From Fidelibacterota bacterium (lineage in GTDB: Bacteria > Fidelibacterota > Marinisomatia > Marinisomatales > TCS56): DNA of 7,254 nt. The translations under genes and the position numbers were made by a program. Below, one piece after another: positions 1 through 6,090 of this stretch (positions within the stretch are counted from its first letter, which is position 1; the number at the start of each line of letters is the position of its first letter). The notes under the pieces are model-generated. The model worked only from the letters and a program-made list of their open reading frames with translations. It was not told the origin of the DNA and did no database searches. The stretch is from the NCBI GenBank assembly GCA_013203015.1, contig JABMPO010000346.1:1-7254 (forward strand). The letters are read 5' to 3'.

Positions 1-129
1 CGATTGATGGGTCTTGAAATGAGGGCGAAAGCTAAGATCATTCTGTCGGGCTTTAGCGGCCATATGTCTGATATTCGATTTGGCACGATCTTCGTCTATC
101 AGGAGCGTTGGTTTGATAATCGGGTTCAT
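1..129 (-). CDS. N-terminus of D-threonine aldolase / D-serine dehydratase-like PLP enzyme (partial)
   Basis: The first 43 codons of a gene that continues past the left edge; the ATG is at 127-129. The peptide begins MNPIIKPTLLIDEDRAKSNI and reaches RPHFKTHQS at residues 35-43. A 'TP(A/T)LL(I/L)D...N(I/L)' opening followed by 'RPHxKTH' is the hallmark of the alanine-racemase-like N-terminal barrel of the D-threonine aldolase/D-serine dehydratase (DSD1) family. Lys39 in that motif would be the residue that forms the Schiff base with pyridoxal phosphate. Family members cleave or dehydrate D-3-hydroxy amino acids and usually also need a divalent metal bound by a C-terminal domain, which is outside the window. 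The start lies 33 bp after the stop of the aminotransferase gene on the same strand, so it is probably the fifth gene of the rtcB-led operon. No clear Shine-Dalgarno sequence precedes it. The exact substrate cannot be told from this fragment. Confidence 0.82.
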   Translation of the reverse strand, partial: MNPIIKPTLLIDEDRAKSNIRHMAAKARQNDLSFRPHFKTHQS

Positions 130-162
130 AATTTGTTATCTGTTGACATCAGAATAGGAAAT

Positions 163-1305
163 TCAAATTTTTGACAGGTATCGTTCCACGCGATCCAGTC
201 CTTCGGCAATATTTTCTATGGAATTGGCATAGGTGAATCGCAGATAACCTTCGCCATTTTCGCCAAAATCGATCCCGGGTGTAACACCGACATGGGCATT
301 TTCCAGAATATCAAAAGCCAGTTTGTATGAATCATTGGAAATATGCTGCGCGTTGGCAAATACATAAAAAGCACCGGTCGGCACCACGGTAATTCCCAAC
401 CCCATTGATTTGAGACGATCAATCATATATTTTCGTCTCTTATTATAAGTGTTGCGCATATTTGTCACATCGGACTGAGTTTTTTCCAGGGCTGTGATGC
501 CGGCAATCTGTACCGCCGAATTAGCGGAAATGAAAAAATTCTGTTGAATCTTTTGAATTGGGCGAATAAATGGTTTGGGAGCAATCAGGTAACCCAAACG
601 CAGACCGGTCATGGCATATTGTTTGGAGAACCCATTTAATACAATTGCGTTACCGGTATATTCAAGAATTGTGTGTTCTTTACCTTCGTAAACCAGGCCG
701 TGATAAATTTCGTCGGAAATTATCAATGGTGAAAGCCTGGCGATCTCACCCATCCGTGAGGCAGAAAGCAAATTCCCGGTGGGGTTTGAAGGGGAGTTTA
801 TGATAATTGCTTTGGTTCGACTACTGATCTTTTCCCGGATTGCTGCTGGCCGATATTGAAATCCATCTTCTTCATACACCGGTATTTTTACCGGTGTGCC
901 CCCGACAAAGCTGATGACATTTGAATAACAGGGATAGTGAGGATCGGATATTATAACTTCGTCACTTTGTTCAAGCAGGGCAGCGAATACCAGAAACAGG
1001 GCTGGTGATGTCCCGGAGGTTACAACCACCTGGTCAGGATCCACATTTACGCCGTAAGTAGTATGATAATGGCGGCAGATTGATTCGCGAAGTTCGCGGT
1101 TTCCAAGGCTGTGCGTATAGTGAGTATGGCCATCTTGCAAGGCTTGACAGATGGCTTTATTTACCACCGCCGGTGTGTCAAAATCAGGTTCACCCACTTC
1201 AAGGTGAATTACATCGATGCCAGCCTGCTCCATGGCATGCGCACGATCAAGTACGTCCATGACGATGAAAGGTGTTATGTTTTGCGCCCGATTTGAAATG
1301 ATCAT
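163..1305 (-). CDS. Class I/II pyridoxal-phosphate aminotransferase (AspAT-like)
   Basis: A complete 380-aa fold-type I aminotransferase, the usual length for the AspC/PatA-like group. Visible landmarks are: VGEPDFDTP (37-45, substrate loop); TSGTSPAL (96-103, cofactor phosphate loop); DPHYPCY (121-127) with Tyr124 stacking on the PLP ring; SPSNPTG (171-177) with Asn174 contacting PLP O3; SDEIY (197-201) with Asp198 and Tyr201; and GFSKQYAMTGLRLGY (225-239) with Lys228 as the Schiff-base lysine. Arg356 in YLRFTYA (354-360) is the expected alpha-carboxylate-binding arginine. All key catalytic residues are present, so it should be active in the cytoplasm, moving an amino group between an amino acid and a 2-oxo acid; the side-chain specificity cannot be read from the motifs. 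It sits 37 bp after the ROK kinase and 33 bp before another PLP enzyme. The ATG at 1303-1305 starts the normal N-terminus (MIISNRAQNI...); the Shine-Dalgarno is weak. Confidence 0.95.
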   Translation of the reverse strand: MIISNRAQNITPFIVMDVLDRAHAMEQAGIDVIHLEVGEPDFDTPAVVNKAICQALQDGHTHYTHSLGNRELRESICRHYHTTYGVNVDPDQVVVTSGTSPALFLVFAALLEQSDEVIISDPHYPCYSNVISFVGGTPVKIPVYEEDGFQYRPAAIREKISSRTKAIIINSPSNPTGNLLSASRMGEIARLSPLIISDEIYHGLVYEGKEHTILEYTGNAIVLNGFSKQYAMTGLRLGYLIAPKPFIRPIQKIQQNFFISANSAVQIAGITALEKTQSDVTNMRNTYNKRRKYMIDRLKSMGLGITVVPTGAFYVFANAQHISNDSYKLAFDILENAHVGVTPGIDFGENGEGYLRFTYANSIENIAEGLDRVERYLSKI

Positions 1306-1342
1306 GTTATTTTATTCTGCGATTAGAGTTTTACCTGAATAA

Positions 1343-2188
1343 CTAAGAAATATTCAAAGCCGCTGCCCCCAGAATCGCGATATAATCATCATCTGAAATG
1401 GCAATTTTGATACGGGATCGGGTGTGTGGGAAAGCGAAATTGTCCAGTTCTTTCTCCATCGCAGCTTTAAAATGAGAAAAGGATTTTCGCACCGATCCGC
1501 CCAGAATTATGATATCCGGATCAATGGCATATTGGATTGTCTTGATCGCTTGGGCAAAATGGTGACCAAATACATTGAATACCGCCTGCGCTTCTTTATC
1601 CCCGTCCTTAGCAAGTTGCATTAATTTAGCACCTTCCATATTGCCATGATTCACGAAGAATTGTCCGCTGCAATAATACTCCAGATTTTTATCACGGTAG
1701 GGAGTCATTCCAAATTCACCGGCACCACCATTGGCACCACTGTATATTTTCCCGTCGATGACTATGCCAGCCCCTAATCCGGTACCAACAATAAGTCCCA
1801 CCAGGTTGGGATATTTTTCGTTCTGGCCGAAATAATATTCACCAAGTGCAAAGCAATTGGCATCATTGTTAATTCGCACTGGCAGGTTGAAGCGTTTTTC
1901 CAGGATATCTTTTAAATGCACTTCTTTCCAGGCCGGGATATTCTGGACGTCATATACGATACCTGCTTCAACATCCATTATGGAGGGGAAAGCGATCCCT
2001 ATCGCTTTAGCATCCGGGATTCGCACTTGCTCGATTAAACCAATGATCTGCTCCAGCACCTCATCGACCGTGCCCTGAGCTTTGATTGGCACCGATTCGA
2101 GTTTGGTAATTCCACCTTTTTCAACCAATCCTACTCGGGCGTTAGTACCGCCGATATCCATTCCAATTAGTGAGTAATTCAATTTCAT
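1343..2188 (-). CDS. ROK-family sugar kinase (glucokinase-like)
   Basis: A 281-aa actin-fold sugar kinase. The N-terminal phosphate loop is GMDIGGTNARVG (9-20). NNDANCFALGEYYFG (107-121) contains Asp109, the expected catalytic base. GLIVGTGLGAGIVIDG (131-146) is the second phosphate loop, GGAGEFGM (154-161) carries sugar-binding Glu158, and DPDIIILGGSV (223-233) is the adenosine motif. ROK proteins phosphorylate glucose, N-acetylmannosamine, allose, fructose and similar sugars with ATP; some are transcriptional repressors, but this one has no N-terminal helix-turn-helix and is therefore a kinase. The usual zinc site of the family (a His after GE.G and a CxCGxxGC cluster) is missing: Met161 replaces the His, and only Cys173 appears in LEYYCSG (169-175). 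This variant resembles a subgroup I associate with Bacteroidota. It lies 41 bp after the dehydrogenase gene and 37 bp before the aminotransferase. The sugar specificity is not predictable here. Confidence 0.92.
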   Translation of the reverse strand: MKLNYSLIGMDIGGTNARVGLVEKGGITKLESVPIKAQGTVDEVLEQIIGLIEQVRIPDAKAIGIAFPSIMDVEAGIVYDVQNIPAWKEVHLKDILEKRFNLPVRINNDANCFALGEYYFGQNEKYPNLVGLIVGTGLGAGIVIDGKIYSGANGGAGEFGMTPYRDKNLEYYCSGQFFVNHGNMEGAKLMQLAKDGDKEAQAVFNVFGHHFAQAIKTIQYAIDPDIIILGGSVRKSFSHFKAAMEKELDNFAFPHTRSRIKIAISDDDYIAILGAAALNIS

Positions 2189-2229
2189 TCAAATAATCCG
2201 GATTGTGGTGGGAAAAAATATACGCTAAT

Positions 2230-3219
2230 TTAACTGGTTACCATCTTTAATTGATACATTAGGACACGATCCATTACCCAGTTGGTGCGAGCGACTGTCC
2301 GCCCGCTGCTGAGACATTTCCCTTGCCCTCGTAATTCATCAACAATTGATTGTATCAACGGTTGCTGGATTGTGACCGGATTGGCAACTGTGAATTGATC
2401 AGTCCCGGAGTTGCTGGTCAACTCGATTGGACTTTCGCCAAATATGGAAAAAACCAGTTGTCCATTCGAACCTAAAATAGTGGTTTGATCAATTTTGCCT
2501 AAGGCATTAAAGCTCCATTTTCCCGTGCCATTGATACCGTTTTCAAATTGGAATGCTGCGGTTACATTATCAACGGCTGGGTATAACCTGGCTTCATTCC
2601 AACTGCGTCCCTGGCAATTGGTGATGTCACCAATCAGAAACTGGAGAATGTCGATTGCATGGGGAGCCAGATCACCAAAATAACCGCCGGGTGATTTCTC
2701 AGAATTCAGGCGCCAGGGTACAGGTATCAGGGTATCTTCTGATTTTGATGGACACCGGTAGATTGTTTCTACATGTTCGATTTCACCGATCAAGTTGGAA
2801 TCAACTAATTGTTTGATCTTAATAAACCGGGGTAGTGCACGGCGGTAATATGCTACAAATAGAGGTACGTTGGATTGTCGACAGGCTGCCATCATTGTAA
2901 TACATTCGTCATAATTCATTGCCATTGGTTTTTCTACATAAATCGGTTTTCCGGCAGCAGCAACCAGCAGTGTATATTCACAATGATAACGCGGCGGTGT
3001 GGCGATATACACAGCATCCACGTTGGGGTCATTGATCAAATCAATAGCCGAATTATACCAGCGCGGCACGTCATGTCGCCGGGCAAAATCCTCAGCCAGC
3101 CCCGCGTTCCGGCGCATTACCGCCACCAGTTGCGATCCTTCCGCCTGTTGGAAACCGGGACCACTCTTGATTTCGCAGACGTCCCCACAACCGATGATCC
3201 CCCAGCGGATATCCTGCAT
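2230..3219 (-). CDS. Gfo/Idh/MocA-family NAD(P)-dependent oxidoreductase
   Basis: A 329-aa protein of normal family length. The N-terminal Rossmann domain starts with WGIIGCGDVCE (6-16), a GxGxxx dinucleotide loop. VDAVYIATPPRYH (67-79) and GKPIYVEKPMAMN (90-102) follow; Lys97 of the EKP motif is the conserved active-site lysine. The C-terminal alpha/beta domain carries GGYFGDLAPHAIDIL (178-192), in which Asp183 and His187 are the expected catalytic and substrate-binding pair. Members oxidise or reduce sugars, sugar phosphates, inositols or related polyols and work in the cytoplasm. The ARTNWVMDRVL tail (310-320) and the AYYRRALP segment (123-130) are typical of the 1,5-anhydrofructose reductase-like branch, but that is only resemblance. 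The ATG at 3217-3219 is supported by AAGGA at 3226-3230, six bases upstream. The gene begins 21 bp after rtcB ends, which implies co-transcription; a sugar kinase follows, consistent with carbohydrate metabolism. Confidence 0.93.
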   Translation of the reverse strand: MQDIRWGIIGCGDVCEIKSGPGFQQAEGSQLVAVMRRNAGLAEDFARRHDVPRWYNSAIDLINDPNVDAVYIATPPRYHCEYTLLVAAAGKPIYVEKPMAMNYDECITMMAACRQSNVPLFVAYYRRALPRFIKIKQLVDSNLIGEIEHVETIYRCPSKSEDTLIPVPWRLNSEKSPGGYFGDLAPHAIDILQFLIGDITNCQGRSWNEARLYPAVDNVTAAFQFENGINGTGKWSFNALGKIDQTTILGSNGQLVFSIFGESPIELTSNSGTDQFTVANPVTIQQPLIQSIVDELRGQGKCLSSGRTVARTNWVMDRVLMYQLKMVTS

Positions 3220-3240
3220 TAATTTTCCTTGCCGATCATC

Positions 3241-4731
3241 CTAACCTTTAATGACAATAAGCGGCACCAGTCGCGCCACTTTATTTGATAATCCTGCCCG
3301 TTCGGTCACGTCCACCACAGCATTCACATCTTTGTAGGCGCCCGGCGCTTCTTCGGCCACACCGCGATAGGAGGGACTGCGAACTTCAATTCCGGCCCCG
3401 GCAAGCTCCCTGATTACCTGATGTCCCTGCCAGATCTTTTTAGCTTTGGTACGGCTCATAACCCGGCCAGCACCGTGGCAGGAAGATGAAAAAGCCCGGG
3501 CTTCACTTTCACTGGTGCCGGCTAAAATGTATGAAGCGGTGCCCATGGTACCACCGATCAGCACCGGTTGACCCACAGACCGGTATCTTTCCGGCAGGTC
3601 GGGATGACCGGGACCAAAGGCGCGCGTGGCTCCTTTGCGATGTATATAAAGTAATTTTTCTTTACCCCCGATTTTGTGATATTCCTTTTTGCAGGTGTTG
3701 TGGGAGACATCATACAGCAAGGTCAATTCAGTTCCGGGAAATAATTGGGAAAATAGGCTTCGGGTCAGGTGGGTGAGGATCTGGCGGTTAGCCAGGGCAC
3801 AATTGATACCGCCGTTCATTGCTGCCAGATATTCTTGCCCCAGGTCAGATTTGATCGGTGCGCAGGCCAGTTCGCGATCTGGCAAGTTCAACTTATGGCG
3901 CGCTGCTTCTGTCACCATGCGTCGCAGAAATTCGGTGCCAATCTGGTGACCCAACCCTCGCGATCCACAGTGGATACTGATTTTAATATCGCCCATGGCG
4001 ATACCAAAAATAGTGGCGATTTCCTGATTGTAGATTTCATCCACCAGTTGAATCTCAAGATAGTGGTTACCGGAACCCAGAGTGCCCATTTCCTCGCGCT
4101 GGCGGTCCTTGGCCTTCTGCGATACCGCAGCCGGGTCGGCGCCGGTCATCTGTCCATTTTCCTCGATGAAGTCAAGATCAACTTGCTTACCATAGCCATT
4201 CTTCACGGCCCAATGGGCGCCACCAGTCAACATTTTATCCATTTGCCGATTGTCCAAATGAATCTTGCCGCGGCTGCCTACCCCCGCAGGGATCAGATTG
4301 GCCAATTGATCTGCGATTTGTTTTTTCAGCGGTTGAATATCCTTGGCCGTCAAACCAGTATGTAAAGTGCGTACACCGCAGGCAATATCGAAGCCGACCC
4401 CGCCGGCTGATATGACACCCCCTGGTTCAGGATCAAACGCCGCAACACCGCCAATTGGAAAGCCGTAACCCCAGTGGGCATCGGGCATGGCCCAGGCCGT
4501 TTTTACAAGTCCCGGTAAGGCCGTAACATTGGTTAATTGCTGGCGGACTTTATCATCCATATCACGAATCAACGCTAAATCAGCATAGATAATTCCGGGT
4601 AGCGTTCGGTTACTGTTGGGATTAACCTGCCATTCAAATTCGGAAAGTTGTTTAAGATGCTTAATATCCACATTGATAGCTACATTGAAAACCGGTCGGA
4701 TGCAATTTATTTTTGAATTCTTTCCCAACAT
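3241..4731 (-). CDS. rtcB: RNA-splicing/repair ligase RtcB
   Basis: A full-length RtcB, which joins RNA 2',3'-cyclic phosphate or 3'-phosphate ends to 5'-OH ends using GTP and Mn2+, via a guanylated histidine. Motifs in order: MPDAHWGYGFPIGG (82-95); GVGFDIACGVR (111-121) with metal ligands Asp115 and Cys118; LGSGNHYLE (218-226) with His223; SIHCGSRGLGHQ (252-263) with His254; YDVSHN (340-345) with His344; HRKGATRAF (364-372); and SSSCHGAGRVMSR (415-427) with His419 as the residue that is guanylated. The last two residues are Lys-Gly, and a penultimate lysine contacts GMP in characterised RtcB. Everything needed for catalysis is present. The frame opens at the ATG at 4731 (496 aa), but similarity to other RtcB proteins begins near residue 21 (VDIKHLKQL), which is a GTG at 4669-4671; that would give 476 aa. 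The ATG is touched directly by GAAGG, too close for a good ribosome site, so the true start is uncertain. It heads the five-gene leftward operon. No archease or rtcA is visible. Confidence 0.96.
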   Translation of the reverse strand: MLGKNSKINCIRPVFNVAINVDIKHLKQLSEFEWQVNPNSNRTLPGIIYADLALIRDMDDKVRQQLTNVTALPGLVKTAWAMPDAHWGYGFPIGGVAAFDPEPGGVISAGGVGFDIACGVRTLHTGLTAKDIQPLKKQIADQLANLIPAGVGSRGKIHLDNRQMDKMLTGGAHWAVKNGYGKQVDLDFIEENGQMTGADPAAVSQKAKDRQREEMGTLGSGNHYLEIQLVDEIYNQEIATIFGIAMGDIKISIHCGSRGLGHQIGTEFLRRMVTEAARHKLNLPDRELACAPIKSDLGQEYLAAMNGGINCALANRQILTHLTRSLFSQLFPGTELTLLYDVSHNTCKKEYHKIGGKEKLLYIHRKGATRAFGPGHPDLPERYRSVGQPVLIGGTMGTASYILAGTSESEARAFSSSCHGAGRVMSRTKAKKIWQGHQVIRELAGAGIEVRSPSYRGVAEEAPGAYKDVNAVVDVTERAGLSNKVARLVPLIVIKG

Positions 4732-4743
4732 CCTTCAAAATAC

Positions 4744-4801
4744 ACCCACAAATTCCCCTCCTCGGAGGAGTGGATTCCGCTTCAACGGAAGACGGGTGGG
4801 T
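4744..4801. repeat. Three-way-junction palindromic repeat just upstream of rtcB
   Basis: An outer stem ACCCAC (4744-4749) / GTGGGT (4796-4801) encloses two hairpins: CTCCT-CGG-AGGAG (4758-4770) and TTCCG-CTTCAA-CGGAA (475-bp block 4775-4790). This arrangement, CCCCTCC..GGAGG plus a second arm plus GACGGGTGG, looks like a dispersed intergenic REP-like palindrome familiar from many bacterial genomes; the resemblance is from memory and was not checked by search. It ends 13 bp before the annotated rtcB ATG, so in the leftward transcript it would form the last structured element before the start codon. It could be a passive mobile repeat or could affect translation. Confidence 0.6.
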
Positions 4802-4820
4802 TTATCCCGATATGGAGAAA

Positions 4821-4897
4821 ACCAGGGCCTCTGGTCGTGGGCTATTGATAATATATTTATACTGATCAGGATAACAGCCCACGGTTTTAACCGTGGG
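4821..4897. repeat. Hairpin block with two mutually exclusive pairings
   Basis: Three elements are visible. ACCAG (4821-4825) / CTGGT (4831-4835) makes a small hairpin. CCCACGGTT (4878-4886) / AACCGTGGG (4889-4897) makes a perfect 9-bp hairpin with a TT centre, followed on the plus strand by TTTTG. AGCCCACG (4876-4883) is also perfectly complementary to CGTGGGCT (4836-4843), an 8-bp long-range stem. The same central arm can therefore pair to either side but not both. Such competition is what attenuators use, but it also arises when repeat units in opposite orientation sit next to each other. The plus-strand hairpin plus T run could act as a weak terminator. Confidence 0.6.
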
Positions 4898-4919
4898 TTT
4901 TGAAATGCCAATAATATGT

Positions 4920-4985
4920 AACCGTTTTAACGGTTTCTCCCGCATTTGTCGTTTAAGTAAGCCCCGTTTACGGGACGAGGAGAAA
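4920..4985. repeat. Two further TT-centred hairpins with an enclosing stem
   Basis: AACCGTT (4920-4926) / AACGGTT (4929-4935) and CCCGT (4963-4967) / ACGGG (4970-4974) are perfect stems, each with a TT centre like the hairpin at 4878-4897. TTTCTCC (4934-4940) / GGAGAAA (4979-4985) encloses the second one. The shared design (CCG-TTTT/TTTA-CGG) suggests one family of palindromic units inserted or duplicated side by side. A short reading frame crosses this block on the minus strand (4802-5086), but it follows the hairpins and shows no protein family features. Confidence 0.55.
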
Positions 4986-5015
4986 TCGGGGATACAATTG
5001 TACCATCCAATAATT

Positions 5016-5048
5016 AACTTTGCGAAAGTTTCAAACTTTCGCAAAGTT
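5016..5048. repeat. Perfect inverted repeat with 16-bp arms
   Basis: The left arm at 5016-5031 (AACTTTGCGAAAGTTT) and the right arm at 5033-5048 are exact reverse complements separated by a single C at 5032. Within each arm there is a smaller near-palindrome (ACTTTGCGAAAGT). The structure is symmetrical and not GC-rich, and no T run directly follows, so it is not a classical terminator, though a bidirectional one is possible. It resembles short palindromic repeats dispersed in Bacteroidota-type genomes (recollection, not searched). It marks the right edge of the dense hairpin cluster. Confidence 0.8.
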
Positions 5049-5100
5049 TTCGAATACCTGCTAATTGCTGGATTAATAAACATCAATACAAAACTAATGC

Positions 5101-5141
5101 AGATTTCTCATCCCAATCCCAATCGGGAATCGAAATGACAG
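5101..5141. repeat. Small AGATTTCTC...CGAAATGACAG hairpin repeat
   Basis: The outer stem ATTTC (5103-5107) / GAAAT (5132-5136) encloses an inner stem TCCC (5117-5120) / GGGA (5125-5128) with loop AATC. The flanks AGATTTCTC and TCGAAATGACAG match a very common type of intergenic repeat in bacterial genomes, in which the loop varies. This is recognition by pattern; a genome-wide copy count would confirm it. No gene lies in it. Confidence 0.45.
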
Positions 5142-5219
5142 TCGGTGCTTTTTTATGCAATTTAGTCTTGGAAGTGCGTAGCTGAAGCCGTGGGGCTCCA
5201 CTGGTTACAGTACTCTGGG

Positions 5220-5235
5220 TTGTAAACGTTTACAA
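5220..5235. promoter_or_regulatory. 16-bp perfect palindrome, LacI/CcpA-type operator-like site
   Basis: TTGTAAACGTTTACAA is a perfect palindrome with a central CG. Its inner 14 bases fit every fixed position of the catabolite-responsive-element consensus TGWAANCGNTNWCA, the signature of operators bound by LacI/GalR-family regulators. It lies 195 bp before the DUF2569 gene and about 490 bp from rtcB, in non-coding DNA. TTTACA at 5229-5234 could double as a -35 element, with a poor -10 (TTTTAT) 19 bp further on, but that promoter is weak on paper. No regulator gene is in the window, so the bound protein is unknown. Confidence 0.55.
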
Positions 5236-5430
5236 ATTCACAGTAGTTACGATTTTTATGAAAAGTAATCCCACCACTGCATAAATTCCACAAACCTAAT
5301 ACGAATTATACTTTTAGGATGGGATAATAGAGTTATTCAATGACATAACGCTGATATGAGGAATTAGAAATCAAATACCGATGCTGTTGGATGGTTGCCT
5401 CACGCCGTCAGACAATCCAAAGGATAGCCA
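5236..5430. other. Non-coding leader upstream of the DUF2569 gene
   Basis: AT-rich DNA without a credible gene. A GATAAT hexamer at 5323-5328 resembles a -10 box, but no matching -35 is seen at 16-18 bp, so the promoter is not fixed. AAAGGA at 5419-5424 ends six bases before the ATG at 5431 and is a good ribosome-binding site. TGAGG near 5357 and CCTCA near 5400 can pair across about 40 bases, but the stem is too short to assign a function. Confidence 0.4.
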
Positions 5431-5907
5431 ATGAACGAAGAAAAATATTTTGAAGGAATCGGTGGATGGTTGATGTTGTTGGCTATTGGGATAGTCATTA
5501 CTCCAATCAGGATCATTATGCTAATCATGACGACATATCCTGAAATATTTTCAACGGGCATGTGGGAGGTTCTAACAACTCAAGGAAGTGAAGTATATAG
5601 TCCACTGTGGGCACCACTCATCATTGGAGAAATGCTGTTTAACAGCGGACTTATATTGGCTTGGTTATATATAGCATACAAGTTTTTCACTAGGAGTAGA
5701 GATTTTCCAAAATGGTACGTTAGTTTAGCAGTTGTTAGTTTGGTTTTCGTTATTGCAGATGCCTTTGTAATAAAACTGGTTCTTCCCAGCGAGCCAATAT
5801 TTAATCCTAATACCATAAAGGAGCTTATGCATTCAGTGATTATGGTTGTTATTTGGGTTCCGTATATGTTTGTATCAAAAAGAGTAAAAGCAACTTTCAC
5901 AAATTAA
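5431..5907 (+). CDS. DUF2569 family four-helix membrane protein
   Basis: A 158-aa protein of mostly hydrophobic sequence. It opens with GIGGWLMLLAIGIVITPIRI (9-28), continues with YSPLWAPLIIGEMLFN (56-71), and ends IWVPYMFVSKRVKATF (141-156). This N-terminal 'GIGGWL..LaIGl...P.R', the 'PLWAP' loop and the 'IW(I/V)PYm..SkRVk.TF' tail are the signature of DUF2569, whose function is unknown. Probable membrane segments are at about 12-34, 59-84, 96-117 and 132-149, placing it in the inner membrane. There is no cleavable signal peptide. The start is set by AAAGGA six bases upstream. It is separated from the next plus-strand gene by 183 bp, so it may be its own unit. It is more AT-rich than the leftward operon and lies beside a repeat cluster, consistent with accessory DNA; this is an inference. 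Confidence 0.88.
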   Translation: MNEEKYFEGIGGWLMLLAIGIVITPIRIIMLIMTTYPEIFSTGMWEVLTTQGSEVYSPLWAPLIIGEMLFNSGLILAWLYIAYKFFTRSRDFPKWYVSLAVVSLVFVIADAFVIKLVLPSEPIFNPNTIKELMHSVIMVVIWVPYMFVSKRVKATFTN

Positions 5908-6090
5908 AATGTCTATCGAAATAAGAGTCACTAATATACGGAGTATCATATAGTAACTCAGGGTAACAAGTTCTTAAATCTGCCATGACTGAGGAGTAGT
6001 GCTATACAATGATTAAAATGAATAGACGAAATATCAGCAAAACGTTGCGGTTTTTAGGCGTAACTCAAGCGAAAGTGCAATAGGTGGATT

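Noticed and set aside
163..3219. NtdABC-type kanosamine biosynthesis cluster
   Set aside because: The aminotransferase has class I/II motifs rather than the DegT/DnrJ type of NtdA, and no NtdB-like phosphatase is present.
3769..4365. 198-codon plus-strand frame opposite rtcB
   Set aside because: It is the antisense shadow of the strongly conserved rtcB coding sequence and shows no protein-like features of its own.
4802..5086. 94-codon minus-strand frame across the hairpin cluster
   Set aside because: Its sequence simply follows the palindromic repeats, has no domain features and no good start site; such frames are common by-products of intergenic repeats.
4744..5141. CRISPR array
   Set aside because: The repeats are different palindromes at irregular spacing, not identical direct repeats with uniform spacers, and no cas gene is near.
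5340..5430. Integron attC-like site (ACATAACGCTG ... GCCGTCAGAC) ahead of the DUF2569 gene, with a partly similar GCCAACGCTG after 7149
   Set aside because: Each core box has mismatches to RYYYAAC/GTTRRRY, the arms pair poorly apart from TGAGG/CCTCA, and no comparable site lies between the DUF2569 gene and 6091. No integrase is present.
6009..6083. 24-codon plus-strand frame (MIKMNRRNISKTLRF...) ending just before the 141-aa gene
   Set aside because: The only purine-rich stretch (GAGGAG) is 12 bases from its ATG, and there is no family or conservation evidence; it could be a leader peptide but cannot be supported.
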